A DNA stretch of 64,000 bases, from positions 180,001 to 244,000 of the forward strand of contig JALJCO010008684.1 in the NCBI GenBank assembly GCA_023101725.1, given 5' to 3'. Position 1 is the stretch's first letter, and each line of letters starts with the position of its first letter. Shown piece by piece: positions 22,848 through 33,214 of the stretch. A program made the position numbers and the translations under genes. Below the pieces are notes generated by a model that did not search any database, was not told the DNA's origin, and saw only the letters and a list, made by a program, of their open reading frames with translations. Source of the DNA: Atherinomorus stipes (lineage: Eukaryota > Chordata > Actinopteri > Atheriniformes > Atherinidae).

Positions 22848-25800
22848 TATATATCTATATATATATATATATAAACGAGAGAGAGAACTGTTTTAATCAG
22901 TGATTAATTAATGATGCACTGATAAGGGATTGTCTTTGCTTTTAGACTGGAGCCAAGGTGACAGCTGGCTGAGATCTAAAATATATTTGCGAGCTGGGTG
23001 ATTAATCGTATTTTAATCTCAATTACGATCTAGGTTTTCAACAATTATAAAAAAAACAATGATCCGATTATTTTGCTTTTTCGCAATTTATTCTTGTGCT
23101 GTTTTCTGTTGCAAATCGAGCGCCCCATGCGTCGCAGCGCTCTGCTGCAGACTTGTTAATTAAGCAGCTATTTTTCTTTGGGCTGGGGGAAAAAATTGAT
23201 ACACTGAAATATCGCGATATATTCATGTGCATATTTCATATAGAGATTCAAAAATGCAATATTGATCTTTTTTTTTTTTTTTTTTCCCCCAACGAAATCT
23301 CGAGATTTTGTAAGATAACGGTGAAATCTCGCGAAATTTTACAAAAACCCGTAAGATTTCTTGACTGAACAACGAAATCTCGTGAGATTTCAATAGTAAA
23401 TTAGATCGATACCACATTTTTACATATTGATATATCAGCATATGAAAATATTGCGATATTTCAGTGTATCGTTTTTTTTTCCCCAGCCCTAATTGTTCTC
23501 ACTTTGTATTAATATCTGAAAGTCTAACTCTGACCGAGATGCTGTGCAAAGATGTAATGTGATGTGAGCTGCTGCACAAGGCGCCAGTAGCAGCATCAGC
23601 ATCACCTCCAACTATTTAATGTTGGTCAGACAGCTAGCTAGGCTCCCTGCTGTGGGTGCACATAGCGTCTCTGGTTTTAAGCCAGATCAGGGAAAGCCCA
23701 GTAACCCTGAGGAAGTGATCTGTAAAAAAAAAAGTCCCGGTGAAATCCGCCAACACAATAAATCTGAAGCAGAAGTGAAAGCAGTGCATTCCTGCCGTAT
23801 CGGTTGGATGTTGTCGCGTCGTGACGCGACTGCTGGGTGATATTGTATTCTGTTGCAGATCTAATGACGCAGACAGCATTTAAGATGATATTTTGTTACA
23901 AATATGATTCCTTGATTATCTACATTCATGTCAGCATCGCAGCATACTTCAGAGAAGTTGACTTCTGCATCAACACGCAGCTGCGTGCGTCAGATTCAAT
24001 TCCTGTTTGGCTGCTGATGCTTTGCATCACAGCTCTGAGCTGCAGCGGGACTCCGACTGGGGATGCACGATATTGGAATTTTGGCCGATATCCGATTTGC
24101 CGATATTTTAAAACTCGTGGCCAATAACAGATATCGATATTAAAGCAGAAAAAAATTAGTCATTGCAATTAGCAGTGTCCATTTCCGACACCTTGAAAAA
24201 TCGAAATGGGAAAAAATATTGATACACTGAAATATCGCAACATTTTCATATGCGATATCAAATCGATATTTGAAAACATATCTATCTGTTTTACTTACAA
24301 ATTCCGCGAGATTTCATCATTCTATTACAAAATCTCGATATTTCATGAATTCTCGCAAGAATTTGTAACAGAATGATGAAATATCGCGAGATTTTGTTAG
24401 TAAAATAGATCAATACCGCCTTTCTACATGTCAATATATCAGCATATGAAAATATCGCAAAAGTTTAAAGTTTCAAAGTCTCTAAAAAAAAGTTTTTGAA
24501 GAAGAAGCAGCAGCAGAGGAAGAAGTTTTGTTTTGGGTTTTTTTTTTTTTTAGACTTTAGAAACACTGTGCTGATTGGTTAAATATCGGCGGGGCAACCG
24601 ATGTCCGATACTCAGTTTTAAGGCCAATATAGGCCGATACTGATAGGGATGCATGATATATATCATGCATCCCTAACTCCAACGGTTCATCCAGGCAGGA
24701 TTAAAGCTACTACTGGTAATAAAACCAGAGGCTGAATGGCAGGAAGATCCCGCAGAGGAAAGAGGAAGCACCCGGTGGGACATCAGCCACTGTAGCTGTT
24801 AAGCAGACATTATTCCACTTACCCATTATTAGATACTATTTATCAAATATTACGCTGCTCCTCTACAAAAAATTCTAGGGGAAATGCTGTCAAGACAAAA
24901 CTTCACTTTGTCTCCCGCTGGAGAAATTAGTCTTTCTAAGATGTGACATCCAAAAGATGACATTGTTTAAAAGCTGCTGTTAATGTTCAATAATTACATT
25001 AAAGTTTACAGTATGAATAATCGTGCTACATAATCGAGATCTCAATTTCAGTCAAAATAATCATAATTTTTGCCACAATTGAGCAGCTTGATTTATGTCT
25101 GATAATAACCTCCATTTTTCTCATCGTTTTCAAGGTGGTGGAGGGCTCTGAAAGTCGGGAGGTGCAGTTAATCAACAGGAAGTCTCTTCGTTTGCTAACC
25201 TCCCAGCTGCTGGCGCTGCTCATGTCCCAAGAAAACAGCCAAGTCTCCAAGGGTATGAAGGTGGAAGATCTGAGCCAGCATTACCTGACAGTTCACGGAA
25301 ACCTCCTTAATCCATGTGAATATGGGTTCCTCTCTCTGAGCGAGCTACTCAAGAGCCTGCCATATCTTGTTGAGGTTAGAAAACGATCCAAAGAAACTTA
25401 AATATTTCTTTTTAAACAGTTCAGTGTCTGTTACATTTCACCTTTTCTCTTTTTTCCCTCCTCCCATCTGTCACAGTTGTACTATGAAGAAGCTGATGCA
25501 GATGATGAAGCTGGCAGTGCTGCTGGTTGTAGTGATGTTGAATGGGTGAGGCTCACTCGGCTCTACCAGTTTGCCCGTAACGTTCGCGCGCTGCTTCACA
25601 CCTACCATTACAACCAGATCTTCCTGACCGAGTTCCATGGTGCTTACAACAAGTTTACAGGCTGCAGCCTGGAACCACGCTCTTATGGATACGTCAGCAC
25701 CGATGAGCTGCTCAGTGCTATTCCACAGGTGGAAATTCATTCATTTTATTTACTTTATCATTGCAAATATAGTGCTACTCAAATCTTTTCACACATCTCA

Positions 25801-28800
25801 TACATTATACATGGTATTGTCACAAAATTGTCTTTGATTCTTGTGTTTTATTTATTTTGTTTTGGGATGTATTGTCAGGTGGTCTGGATCAAAGGGCATG
25901 GTCACAAGAGGATTATCGTTTTGAAGAACGATATGAAAGGTAAAAGCACATTTCTCAATATTTGTTTAAGTTGGTGTAATTTTAAGCCACAAGGGATTCA
26001 GCTCAGTACGGGCCAGGATGAATTACAGAAACAGGAATAAATGATTAAACATTGAATATGGTGGAATTATCATATTCATATGTGGGTGTGATCTGTTATC
26101 TGTACCAGAGTTTTTCACGATACCTGAGCCTAATGAACAAAGAAAACCTGGATAAGAGTTGAATACGTTGTCGCCTAGGCAGTCCCACTGTCTGAGTGAT
26201 GGAGTCTGTCCTGGCAGTTACCAGCCAAGAGGCAGTTTACACCTTGGACAGGTCACCAGTTCATCACAGGGCTAACACAGTGACAACCAACCACTCATAT
26301 CAGCAGCATGTCGTCAAATTTTGAAATATTTGATTTCATTCAGTTCAGTGGAGCTAGCTCCTTTTAAGTTTGTAAAAATGATGCATAATCTCTACTGAAC
26401 GTTGGTTTTATATAACGTTTTTCCTAAACCTCATTCTTGTTTTTCAATAAATTCAATAACCCTGATGTATATGGATAATCATCACGCAACCCCACCCCCG
26501 TATACCTGCCCAACATCCCAACATATGCAAACTATGATGATACGGCCTTTTGTGTGTTTTTTAGGTAGAGCAAGCTCTTCAGTACCCAGCAGCCCCCAAC
26601 CAGGAGAGAATACAGAGAGCCCGAGAGACAGTCCTGTTAGCAGTGCAACGTCTGGAACGCAGAGTCCTGGTAATGCAGGTTGGCTGACTTGCTGTAGATT
26701 TCATATCTGTCCAAGAATATTTATGCACTGATGCTGCAGAAGTAGTTTTTCTTTGTCTTTGTGTGTGACGATTAAAGGTCAACCTTTAAAAAAAATTTGA
26801 CTTTAAGCGCTGGTGGGGCTGGAATCAAATTTACAAGAACAAAAAGTTTATTTTCATCATTTTTTTCTGTTGGCCTTCACTTTTAATGATCAGGTTTTCC
26901 TGCTTTTATTAAATTCTACATCAAGCTTCTTTAGCTGGGAAGGAAAGTTCAGTAAATTTAGGTTTTACAAGCCTTGGGTGAGAGTTGGTGACTGCAGGGA
27001 ACATTAACTACGAAATGAGTGTTTGTACTGTGATGCTTTACACTGATAGACTTAAAGATGGATCGTAAATAAGGCAGGAGTTTGGCCATTTACCTCTTTC
27101 AGTCATTGTACACAAACTGCTTGTAGCAGGCAGAGGACTGTTAATCTTGTTAATCCTGCAGCTTCTCTTTTTGACAAGTCGTTAAAAAACAGCATGTACT
27201 ACAGGAATGGTGCGACAGAAAACTTGGGCAACTTTCAACACTGTGGTGTTCCTTGAAATTCGGAAACCAGCCCATGCGTTATGTCGTATTTGCATCACTA
27301 TTTGTCATGATTACAGATTTTCTGTATATTATTATTGTCAGAGAAATGGAAAAGTGGGGATAAGAAAAGTACTGCTGCAGGACTTCTACCTGGACTTGGA
27401 AGACCTCTTTCTGTAAACTGCATTATAACACTTTTTTGAATTTTTCTTTTGAACCCGGGTAGGGTAGGGGATTTGTAAACCCAGGAAAACATCTAGCAAG
27501 TTTCCTTTTGCAGATTAGATGCTGCTTGAAATAAAAACAATACTGGAACAGTAAAGATAAACAAGACCAGATATCTGAAATTGGATTTCTTCTAAAGGTC
27601 ATTGGACCTCATGCCAGTCAATCATGTCAAACAGCAAAACTATCCATCAAAGTTTTGGTGATTTTGTTTTGTAACTTTGCTTTGTGCACGTCAGCTCTGT
27701 TTGAGTAAACAGGCCCTCAGCTGATCACTGTCACAATCACGAAGCATTATCATATGATTGCCCAGCTCTAATGTGATCAACTGCAGAGTCAAGTACTGGT
27801 GACTAGGGGTGTAACTAGATCTCATGCCACGAGATTTCGCAGGATTAGATTTGGGGAGATTTCCCATTTAAGCCGAAAGTTGTCTCACGGGTCACCTGTA
27901 GGGGGAGTAATGTACCTTTGCAGCATCTAGTCTGCCAGAAATGGACGGCAGCACTGCCACAGCTGCTCTTCTAACTTAGTAACTTTGTTGCTATATTTAG
28001 TGAGTTTTCAGGTTCCTCTAGCATTTTTTCCCCCCAAAAAAGCAATTGGCAACAAATCTAGTGACTTTCTGGTGGTATTGGAGACTTTTGGAGGCTGATG
28101 TGAAAGTACTGTTTGCTCTTCTCTAACAGGAGGTGCGCCCACACACCCCTCCCTCCTTCAGAAACAGAGGTTTGGTCCTTGCGCAGCATCATCTCTGCTC
28201 CAGCTGCAGCAGAACATCAGCTCTGCTCTATGAACCAGACTGAAAATTAAACCCTCAAAGATCCACTGGCTGATCTCACCCTGGCTATTCATAAAGAGCA
28301 TGGACAAAATAAATGTTAAAAAAGTTACTGCAGCATGTTGTAGACTGTTGATTGAAAACCAAACTAGTGTCTCTGTTTGCACTTTTCTGACTCTGGACTG
28401 ACAGAGTTGTACTTTGGTTGCAGTTTTGCACTTAAAGAAATTCATTCTATTTGTGGAAAGGAGTTGAGCTGTAAAAGCTCATGCTTTAGTCATGCATGGA
28501 TACCAGTTATAAAACATTTCTAAATGCCCCTGCATTGGTTTGTGACTATTATAAAGATATCAGATTTTTTTTTTTCAAGCCATATTTTGTCATTTTAGTT
28601 TTCTCAAAAGTGATGTCAAAATATCGCCTCGTCTTCTTCTCGTGGACCAAATATCGTATATTGTCTCGTCTCAGGATTTGAGTATGTCGTCACACCCCCG
28701 CTGGTGACGCCTCTCGTGTGGATTAAATGCTTGCCCATAATTTGAGTGAATTTCTCTCCTCCCTGCCAGGTGGTGATGCGACTGCGGAGTCAGAACTTTT

Positions 28801-29227
28801 GTGTCTAACGTCCACTGTTGATCTGTTGTGCGGTCCAGTACCATCTTGCTTACCATCACCTCAGCTCCACCCAGACCCAGTTGTTCCCCAGAACTTGGAC
28901 CTGATTCACTTTGAGAAAACTCCACCACCCCAACTACCAACAGGTCAGTTTTAATGTTGCAAATTCCACCCCGGTGTTGCTTTTAATTAATGTTGCATAA
29001 ATGTGATTGTTACTATGCATTTATATCTGACAGAGAGCGTTGAATCTAACGAAACAGCTGCAGACGATCCATCCGAGCAGCCTGACCGCACAGACGAGCC
29101 GGGGATCTCCAGACCTCCACCGCCTCCTGACACGAAGAGCCCTCTGTCCATGGACAGTCCCAGCAGGAAAGCTGCACGCAGCAAAATCAAACTAGCTGCC
29201 AACTTCTCCTTCACAGCAGGCCTCTGA
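5422..29227 (+). CDS. marf1: MARF1, meiosis regulator and mRNA stability factor 1 (complete, 26 coding exons)
   Basis: MARF1 is an RNA-binding endoribonuclease that controls mRNA and retrotransposon transcripts, best known from mouse oocyte meiosis. Coding exons: 5422-5577, 6816-7673, 7864-8026, 8923-9137, 9323-9440, 9527-9699, 10647-11165, 13437-13582, 14639-14800, 15814-16000, 16106-16284, 16368-16448, 16581-16820, 16911-17030, 17139-17317, 17442-17662, 19483-19625, 19746-19879, 20129-20331, 20475-20702, 25135-25374, 25477-25728, 25879-25939, 26565-26669, 28770-28943, 29034-29227. They total 5451 bases in frame: 1816 residues plus TGA, against about 1742 in human. Order: Ser/Pro/Cys-rich N-terminus, NYN domain (about 404-561), RRM1 (about 563-645), linker, RRM2 (about 875-955), eight LOTUS repeats (about 960-1658), acidic tail. 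The start Met-Met-Glu-Gly matches human and has an in-frame stop just upstream. All introns are GT-AG except the one after exon 19. Exon edges were set by hand from phase and similarity. Confidence 0.96.
6072..6270. repeat. Fish interspersed repeat (hAT-type fragment)
   Basis: It begins with CAGGGGTAGGCAACTGCGGT followed by a segment about hormone-like spacing of CAGGTTAATGAG and AACACACCTGACTC, a common repeat in fish genomes. Related pieces occur at about 47163-47260 and 56425-56505. The right end is unclear. Confidence 0.5.
8155..8205. repeat. LINE-tail-like fragment
   Basis: The string GCAAGTTTATTTGTATAGCA is typical of the 3' part of common fish retroelements. A second copy lies near 33890-33955, ending in AATTCAAAGTGCTTTACATA. 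Both are short remnants. Confidence 0.45.
8207..8712. mobile_element. Decayed hAT-type MITE in MARF1 intron 3
   Basis: The two ends are imperfect inverted copies: AGGGTCCAATATTATCGG on the left and CCAATATCGAACACCCCTC on the right. No coding capacity remains and no clear TSD is visible. Confidence 0.45.
8923..9699 (+). CDS. marf1: MARF1 exons 4-6: NYN ribonuclease domain
   Basis: Exons 8923-9137, 9323-9440 and 9527-9699 encode the PIN-like NYN nuclease. The first strand reads [19 protein letters not shown], with the metal-binding Asp in [17 protein letters not shown] and the later [18 protein letters not shown] supply the other acidic residues. All acidic positions known in MARF1 proteins appear intact, so the domain should be catalytic. 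Phases (1, 0, 1, 0) join without a break. Confidence 0.96.
10647..11165 (+). CDS. marf1: MARF1 exon 7: first RRM
   Basis: One 519-base exon encodes an RNA-recognition motif: RNP2-like [23 protein letters not shown] in the middle and an RNP1-like region ending in [19 protein letters not shown] Pro/Ser/Gln-rich linker follows. The acceptor at 10646 was chosen because it keeps phase 0 from exon 6 and starts just before the conserved core; an AG eight bases further on is possible but breaks the frame. Confidence 0.93.
11856..12874. mobile_element. hAT-type element in MARF1 intron 7, with a nested MITE
   Basis: It starts TAGGGCTGCACGAGG and ends GTGCAGCCCTG, an inverted pair. The flanking octamers match only 5 of 8, so the TSD has decayed. 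A second element (12246-12860) sits inside it. No transposase frame remains. Confidence 0.6.
12246..12860. mobile_element. Nested MITE with 4-bp TSD
   Basis: The left end ACCCTGTTTACATGAG and the right end CATCGTGTAACCGGGGCC are imperfect inverted copies, and ACTG flanks both sides. Inner A/T-rich arms repeat the AATTC and GTAAACC motifs in inverse order. The superfamily is not clear. Confidence 0.55.
14830..15743. mobile_element. piggyBac-like MITE in MARF1 intron 9
   Basis: TTAA flanks both ends (14826-14829 and 15744-15747). The inverted ends are AGGTGCTATAGAAG and CTTCTATAACGCCT. TTAA target sites are the mark of piggyBac-type elements. The interior has no transposase; 15245-15640 resembles an old interspersed repeat. 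Confidence 0.65.
15814..16284 (+). CDS. marf1: MARF1 exons 10-11: second RRM
   Basis: Exons 15814-16000 and 16106-16284 encode a Ser/Pro linker and then the second RRM, from [19 protein letters not shown] through [16 protein letters not shown] to [11 protein letters not shown]. The intron splits the domain in phase 0 at the same place as in the human protein. This RRM lacks the aromatic RNP residues of classical RRMs, as the human one does. Confidence 0.93.
16368..25939 (+). CDS. marf1: MARF1 exons 12-23: eight LOTUS/OST-HTH repeats
   Basis: Twelve exons encode eight winged-helix LOTUS (OST-HTH) repeats, the expected number for MARF1. They begin at about [88 protein letters not shown] and [15 protein letters not shown]. 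Repeats 3 and 5 share the FIPSYHHHF motif. Known LOTUS domains bind RNA, including quadruplex RNA, or helicases. Intron 16 (17663-19482) and intron 20 (20703-25134) are enlarged by transposons. The last repeat ends with [15 protein letters not shown]. Confidence 0.94.
18291..18545. mobile_element. Palindromic hAT-type MITE, copy 1 (nested)
   Basis: Ends TAGGGCTGGGGAAAAAAA and TTTTTTTCCCAGCCCTA are near-perfect inverted repeats. The flanks ATATCCAT (18283) and ATATCAAT (18546) are an 8-bp TSD with one mismatch. The middle is a long palindrome of ATATCG and TCTCGCGAGA motifs; the perfect decamer TCTCGCGAGA is at 18395-18404. Confidence 0.85.
19096..19190 (+). repeat. tRNA-like (SINE-like) segment inside the hAT element
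   Basis: The stretch contains an A-box-like TGGCTGAATGGTCAGCG and a B-box-like GGTTTAAACCC, spaced about as in a tRNA gene. A related 90-bp segment occurs at 53871-53960. It is not an intact tRNA: pairing of the acceptor stem is not evident. Confidence 0.45.
20332..20474 (+). other. MARF1 intron 19 with GC-AG splice sites
   Basis: Exon 19 must end at 20331 and exon 20 start at 20475 to keep frame and homology (ILM then VLECGEE; human has [10 protein letters not shown]). The donor is GCAAGT, the classic minor GC donor, and the acceptor is AG. No usable GT donor lies close by: the first GT is at 20353, has a poor context and would add seven residues. Confidence 0.85.
21155..21310 (+). repeat. 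LINE 3' tail fragment
   Basis: The sequence reads GTGCGCTTTGATGAGGTGCT, then AAATAAAATCTATTATTATT, the usual ending of L2-type LINEs. The 63-codon ORF over it is derived from this remnant. Confidence 0.55.
22171..22237. repeat. 12-bp stem hairpin followed by T30
   Basis: GTAGCCAGGCAA (22171-22182) is followed by its exact reverse complement at 22194-22205, with an 11-base loop. A run of 30 T follows at once. It may be a retroposed poly-A tail on the minus strand or a fold-back end. Confidence 0.6.
22793..22872. repeat. TA dinucleotide microsatellite
   Basis: About 80 bases of nearly pure TA in MARF1 intron 20, with small interruptions (GTATATATATC). Highly variable in length and able to unwind. 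Confidence 0.95.
23178..23491. mobile_element. Palindromic hAT-type MITE, copy 2
   Basis: Ends TTGGGCTGGGGGAAAAAA and TTTTCCCCAGCCCTA match copy 1. The flanks ATTTTTCT (23170) and ATTGTTCT (23492) form an 8-bp TSD with one mismatch. The middle has TCTCGAGA, TCTCGCGAAA and TCTCGTGAGA variants, decayed forms of the same CpG palindrome. Confidence 0.8.
24058..24675. mobile_element. Compound hAT MITE, copy A
   Basis: The TSD is ACTCCGAC (24050) and ACTCCAAC (24676), one mismatch. Ends are TGGGGATGCACGATATTGG and ATCATGCATCCCTA. Outer arms carry GGCCGATATCCGAT and GGCCGATACTGATA. Between about 24207 and 24460 lies a decayed copy of the palindromic MITE. Confidence 0.85.
26565..29227 (+). CDS. marf1: MARF1 exons 24-26: C-terminal tail
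   Basis: Exons 26565-26669, 28770-28943 and 29034-29227 encode a disordered Ser/Pro/Glu tail. Two islands match human: [20 protein letters not shown], and the last residues IKLAANFSF. In human MARF1 the tail region is linked to mRNA-decay partners. The stop is TGA at 29225-29227. Intron 24 holds a hAT element with a perfect 8-bp TSD. Confidence 0.92.
27804..28700. mobile_element. hAT element in MARF1 intron 24
   Basis: A perfect 8-bp TSD, CTGGTGAC, is at 27796-27803 and 28701-28708. Ends are TAGGGGTGTAACTAG and GTCGTCACACCCCCG. At 897 bp it has no transposase frame. It lies about 60 bp before exon 25 but leaves the acceptor intact. Confidence 0.88.
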
Positions 29228-31712
29228 TCCTCTTTCACATTCACGTCACACACAGAAGAACCACTACTCGCATAGTGTAACTCTACAAGGAAGAGTTGAC
29301 GGACATTCAGCACACTACATAAAGATGACCCCTGGAGAGAATTTCTGTTGTTCCTTCTTCATCCCAACAAGGCTGTTGCTTCTCTTTTCTTCTTCTAATT
29401 GGCAATCTTTCTCTGTTTTTCATAGTTCTCAGTCCTCCGCTGATGTTCACCAAGCTGTGATCCACTCCTGCAGATTGTCTGCAGTTCTTTAGTTTGCCAA
29501 ATTCTGCCACATAAGCTGTTTAGAGCTGTTGATTTCCCTGTCTGTCCATCGTTGGAGCCATAGCTGTTGTGTTGAGAAACTCACATTTGCATGTATCGAG
29601 TTAGTTGTCACTGTATCCAGAGTACTGTAACAATGTGGGGGAGCTAAAAGTGAATAACTTGGTTATGGAAATGCCCACATTTTCAGTTTGTAAAAGAGTT
29701 TTTTAGAGGGATATTTGTCCGTGAACCATGTCAAGACCATGTCTCCCTGAAGAAAATGACTTTCATTTAAAACATACTTTCAACTTGGAAGATTTTCTTT
29801 GCAAGAAACACCAAACATTTAGCACAATCCAGCCATCAAGCCCCCTGACCGTCTCATTCTTTCAGATTTGTTTAAGAAGTAGCTTGTCTCTGAGGTATAC
29901 GGTTCTATGTTGTCTCTGTAAAGAAGCATCAGTATACTGTTTTTAGTTTCTTCCATACTATGCAGAGTATTTGGTTGTCTGTGGAAGAGTTTTGCTTGTA
30001 TGTTTGGGAATAAGGGCAAAGATGAGGAGGGGTCTGAGTGCTTTAAAGGTTTAAATCAAAAGGTTTTGACTGTTGCATCAATGGGTGCTCTCAGGATTTT
30101 TATTGTGGTGTATTGACTTAATTTAACGTGGGGATTTTGACTCATCTCTCTGGGGCCAATAATGGAGGCCCAAACAGGAGAAGAGTGGCACTGAAAATTC
30201 CTGCTGCATGTGCTTAGGCAACAGAAAGCTACTTTTAAGGTCTTTAGCCAGCAGTCGGTTCATTTTGTGTTCTTTTAGCTGTTTTGTCTGTGTGGTTTAC
30301 ACTGGAGTAGGGGTGTGAAATGCGCATGGAGTGCATAACTGAGTTTATGCAAGGTGTAATCCCAGCAGGAGCAGACACGAACAGGTTTATAGCAAGACGA
30401 CGTTGTTTAAGAGAAGTCTTTATTTCCACCACAGTTATGGATCTCAGAGTTGGCATCACTCTTGCAGTTGCCATGGAAATGCTCAAGGTTTGTTGAGTTA
30501 ACCTTTGCTGCTCATAGGCACTGTGTTAGCTGTGGTGTCCACACTGAGTTGAGGAGTTTGAGGAGGGCAGCGAGCGCTCCCGAGTTTGATTTTTAATGAC
30601 ACGATGAATTGATGAATGGTTTTAGGAGATAATGAGATGGGCGGAGGTGATGGGTTCAAGGACCAGAGTGGGGGCTCTGGGAAGCCACCTAAACAGATGA
30701 CGTCCACACAGAGGGCCCTCTGCAGTTCTCTGGAATCTGCCGGGCTTTTACAATGGCTTGTATTGGCCACGGTGCTGAAAGGTGCCATCATTCCTCCCCA
30801 CCCTCTCGCATCTTACATGGAGTAGTTTTAACTTCCAGTTGTGTGTTCAGTTTCTCAACTTTTCTTCATCTTGAGTGTGTAATCAGCTGCTGGCTGTAGA
30901 AATGCCATCAAACGTCTGCTGCCTGTGAAATGAAGCACAGCCCAGGTGCCACTGAAGTCAAAGGTGGATGTTTGTGTTCAGAGGAAACGTTTAGAGGATG
31001 GGTAACAGCCCATTTAATCAGTTTGTTTGCATTTTGGAGTGGCTTTAGTCTGCATTTGTAGTGTTTCCATAGCCGTTTTCTTTATCAGACTGGATGTCAA
31101 CGCGAGTCCACCTGCCATCTAACTGGACTGTGACGTGCAAATCAGAATGTTTTTAGGGCTGTTACGGCTCATCTGTCATGCAGTTTTATTGACTATAAGA
31201 AAAAACCATTTTGATTACGGATTCATTGCTACAGATGAATTTCTATTTGTAAGCGGCTTAAACTCCCCCAAGAAATATTTGGATTTAAATGAGCAACTTC
31301 TCAGTACTGCAGTGACAACTAACTCATATTTTATTGAGTTCTTGCCTTGTTTTGGTTAAATCAGTAAGAAACTGTTGTACCTGTTAAAATATGCACTTAT
31401 GCATAGTTTTGTTTCATGAAATAACACGTGTGCAAAGATGTTTGAGCAAGTTATCTTTGCTTCTGTATCTGATCGTGTCTCTAAGTCAGTTGTTCTGCAG
31501 CAGCTTTTAAGGAACTTGTTTATTCAGCTGCGTCCTTAAAGCGTTTGCCTTGTGATGAATTTCTGCTTACCTGCTCAACAACTGTCTTTGTCCTCTGGAA
31601 TCATCCGCCCCCTCACTTGCATTTACTGCCTAGCTACACCAGAGGCGGTTGTAACAAATATTGTTGAAGGGACCAAAAGATTTCCATGAATAAATTTCAC
31701 GAGCATCAGTTC
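29228..31712 (+). other. Probable MARF1 3' UTR
   Basis: After the stop there is about 2.5 kb of unique-looking sequence with no transposon ends and only short ORFs. An AATAAA at 31689-31694 could be the polyadenylation signal. The end point is inferred; nearer signals may be used. Confidence 0.4.
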
Positions 31713-33214
31713 TGCTTCTTTTTGGGGGGTTTTTTGTGAATCACATGAAAACACACACTGCATGTTCCTGAAAGATGCTCTTTATTTAAACACATATGTA
31801 CAAGTAGTTCAGCTTATTTTCTGCATATTTGTTCAATATTGATAGGACCCTCATATTCACTACAACAGAATGCTAAGTATCAGAAGGAAAAGTGACGAAG
31901 CAACACTTTGCTTGACACAAGTCACTGAAGTCCTAAATACACTCAAACATACACGGTCTATTGGAGGCATTTACAAGATTTGCATTGTTTCCTGGTATTT
32001 TTCATTTGGAAAAAAAAAAAGCAAGACTAAATTCAGAGGATGCATGTTGTATTAGTCACTATTAATGAACTCGTACTACCACAGGTAATATTTCCAGGTA
32101 TTTAATTGTGGAGTGATGTTGACTGCAGAATGAGGAAGCACAGTGACAAAAGGATCTGATACCGTCACATACAGGCGTTAAATTCGTGATTTTAAAGGTA
32201 CAGTGTCCAAAAATTAAATGAAAAAACATGATCTACTTGTAAAGATTGGCGTAGAAATTACTTTAAATACAAAGCACAGTTGTAAATGGATCGGGGCCGT
32301 CAGGGACCAAACTTCCTCCAGACAAAGTTGTTTTCCTGTGCGAGTGGATCCGGTGGCCTCAGCTGCAGCAATGACTGCACTGCAGGTAATTACTTAAACA
32401 CTATGTATATGTATTGTATTATTTTTATGCTCCTTTTAAGGCATCACTTATCCAGAACAGTGCTAGCATGTATCAAACAAAGCCAACAGACCAATCAGGG
32501 CAGCTGCAAGTAGATCATCCGGCATTTTTGCTGTGACACTTCTGTATGTGTGTATTTGGAACAAATGAGAATCTGACTATTTTCTCAATGTCAAGGAAAT
32601 CTGGAAGAACTTGTGCATTTACTGGCTCTTGGCGCAGCAGTGGAAAACTTAAATTGTGGTAAAAGTGAATGAAGATCAGAGCTTTACTTCATGAAGATTG
32701 CTTCAGTCTGTGACACTGAGGAGGACAGTGGTTGATTCTGTCTGCTGATGTCGGTGTGTTTGTATCGCTGTAGACCACCTGACAGAGCAGAAGAGGACTA
32801 GCGTGCCGTCACGGCAGAGGAAACGCTTCATCAATCTGACACGTATCCAAGTTGCTGTCCAGCTGAACGTGATGCACCAGGGATTATGCTAGTTATTGCC
32901 AGACCAAGAGGTAAGAAGACGTGGTGTTGCTGAGTTAGACTAATCTGAGAAATATTCTGAAATGTAACGTTATTTGCTCTGACCAGATTAAAGGTACAGT
33001 AAGTAAAAAAAATCAAAGGTCAATGACTGAAAAATGTGAAATAATTCAAAACTGTGTTTCTATTGATGTGTAATTGCTGAACTATAATAGCTGTTATATG
33101 TTCAGTTTCTTGGAATGAGTCATTTATATCTACTTGCTGGGCGGTGCACATATAGAGGCTGCTATATTTGTTCCACCATTTTTACTACGGTGACCCTGAA
33201 AGGACAAATCAATG

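Larger units (their letters stand above)
22990..25095. mobile_element. Outer hAT-like element in MARF1 intron 20
   Basis: The left end reads GAGCTGGGTGATTAATCG and then TCTCAATTACGAT; the right end carries ATAATCGAGATCTCAATTTC in inverse order and ends near CAATTGAGCAGCTTG. Two later MITEs sit inside it. The boundaries are approximate and no clear TSD was seen. Confidence 0.5.
20703..25134 (+). other. MARF1 intron 20 (4.4 kb, transposon-rich)
   Basis: This is the longest MARF1 intron. It holds a LINE tail (21155-21310), a hairpin plus T30 (22171-22237), a TA microsatellite, and an outer hAT-like element of about 2.1 kb that carries two later hAT insertions. No exon is needed here: exons 20 and 21 join in phase 0. 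Confidence 0.85.
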
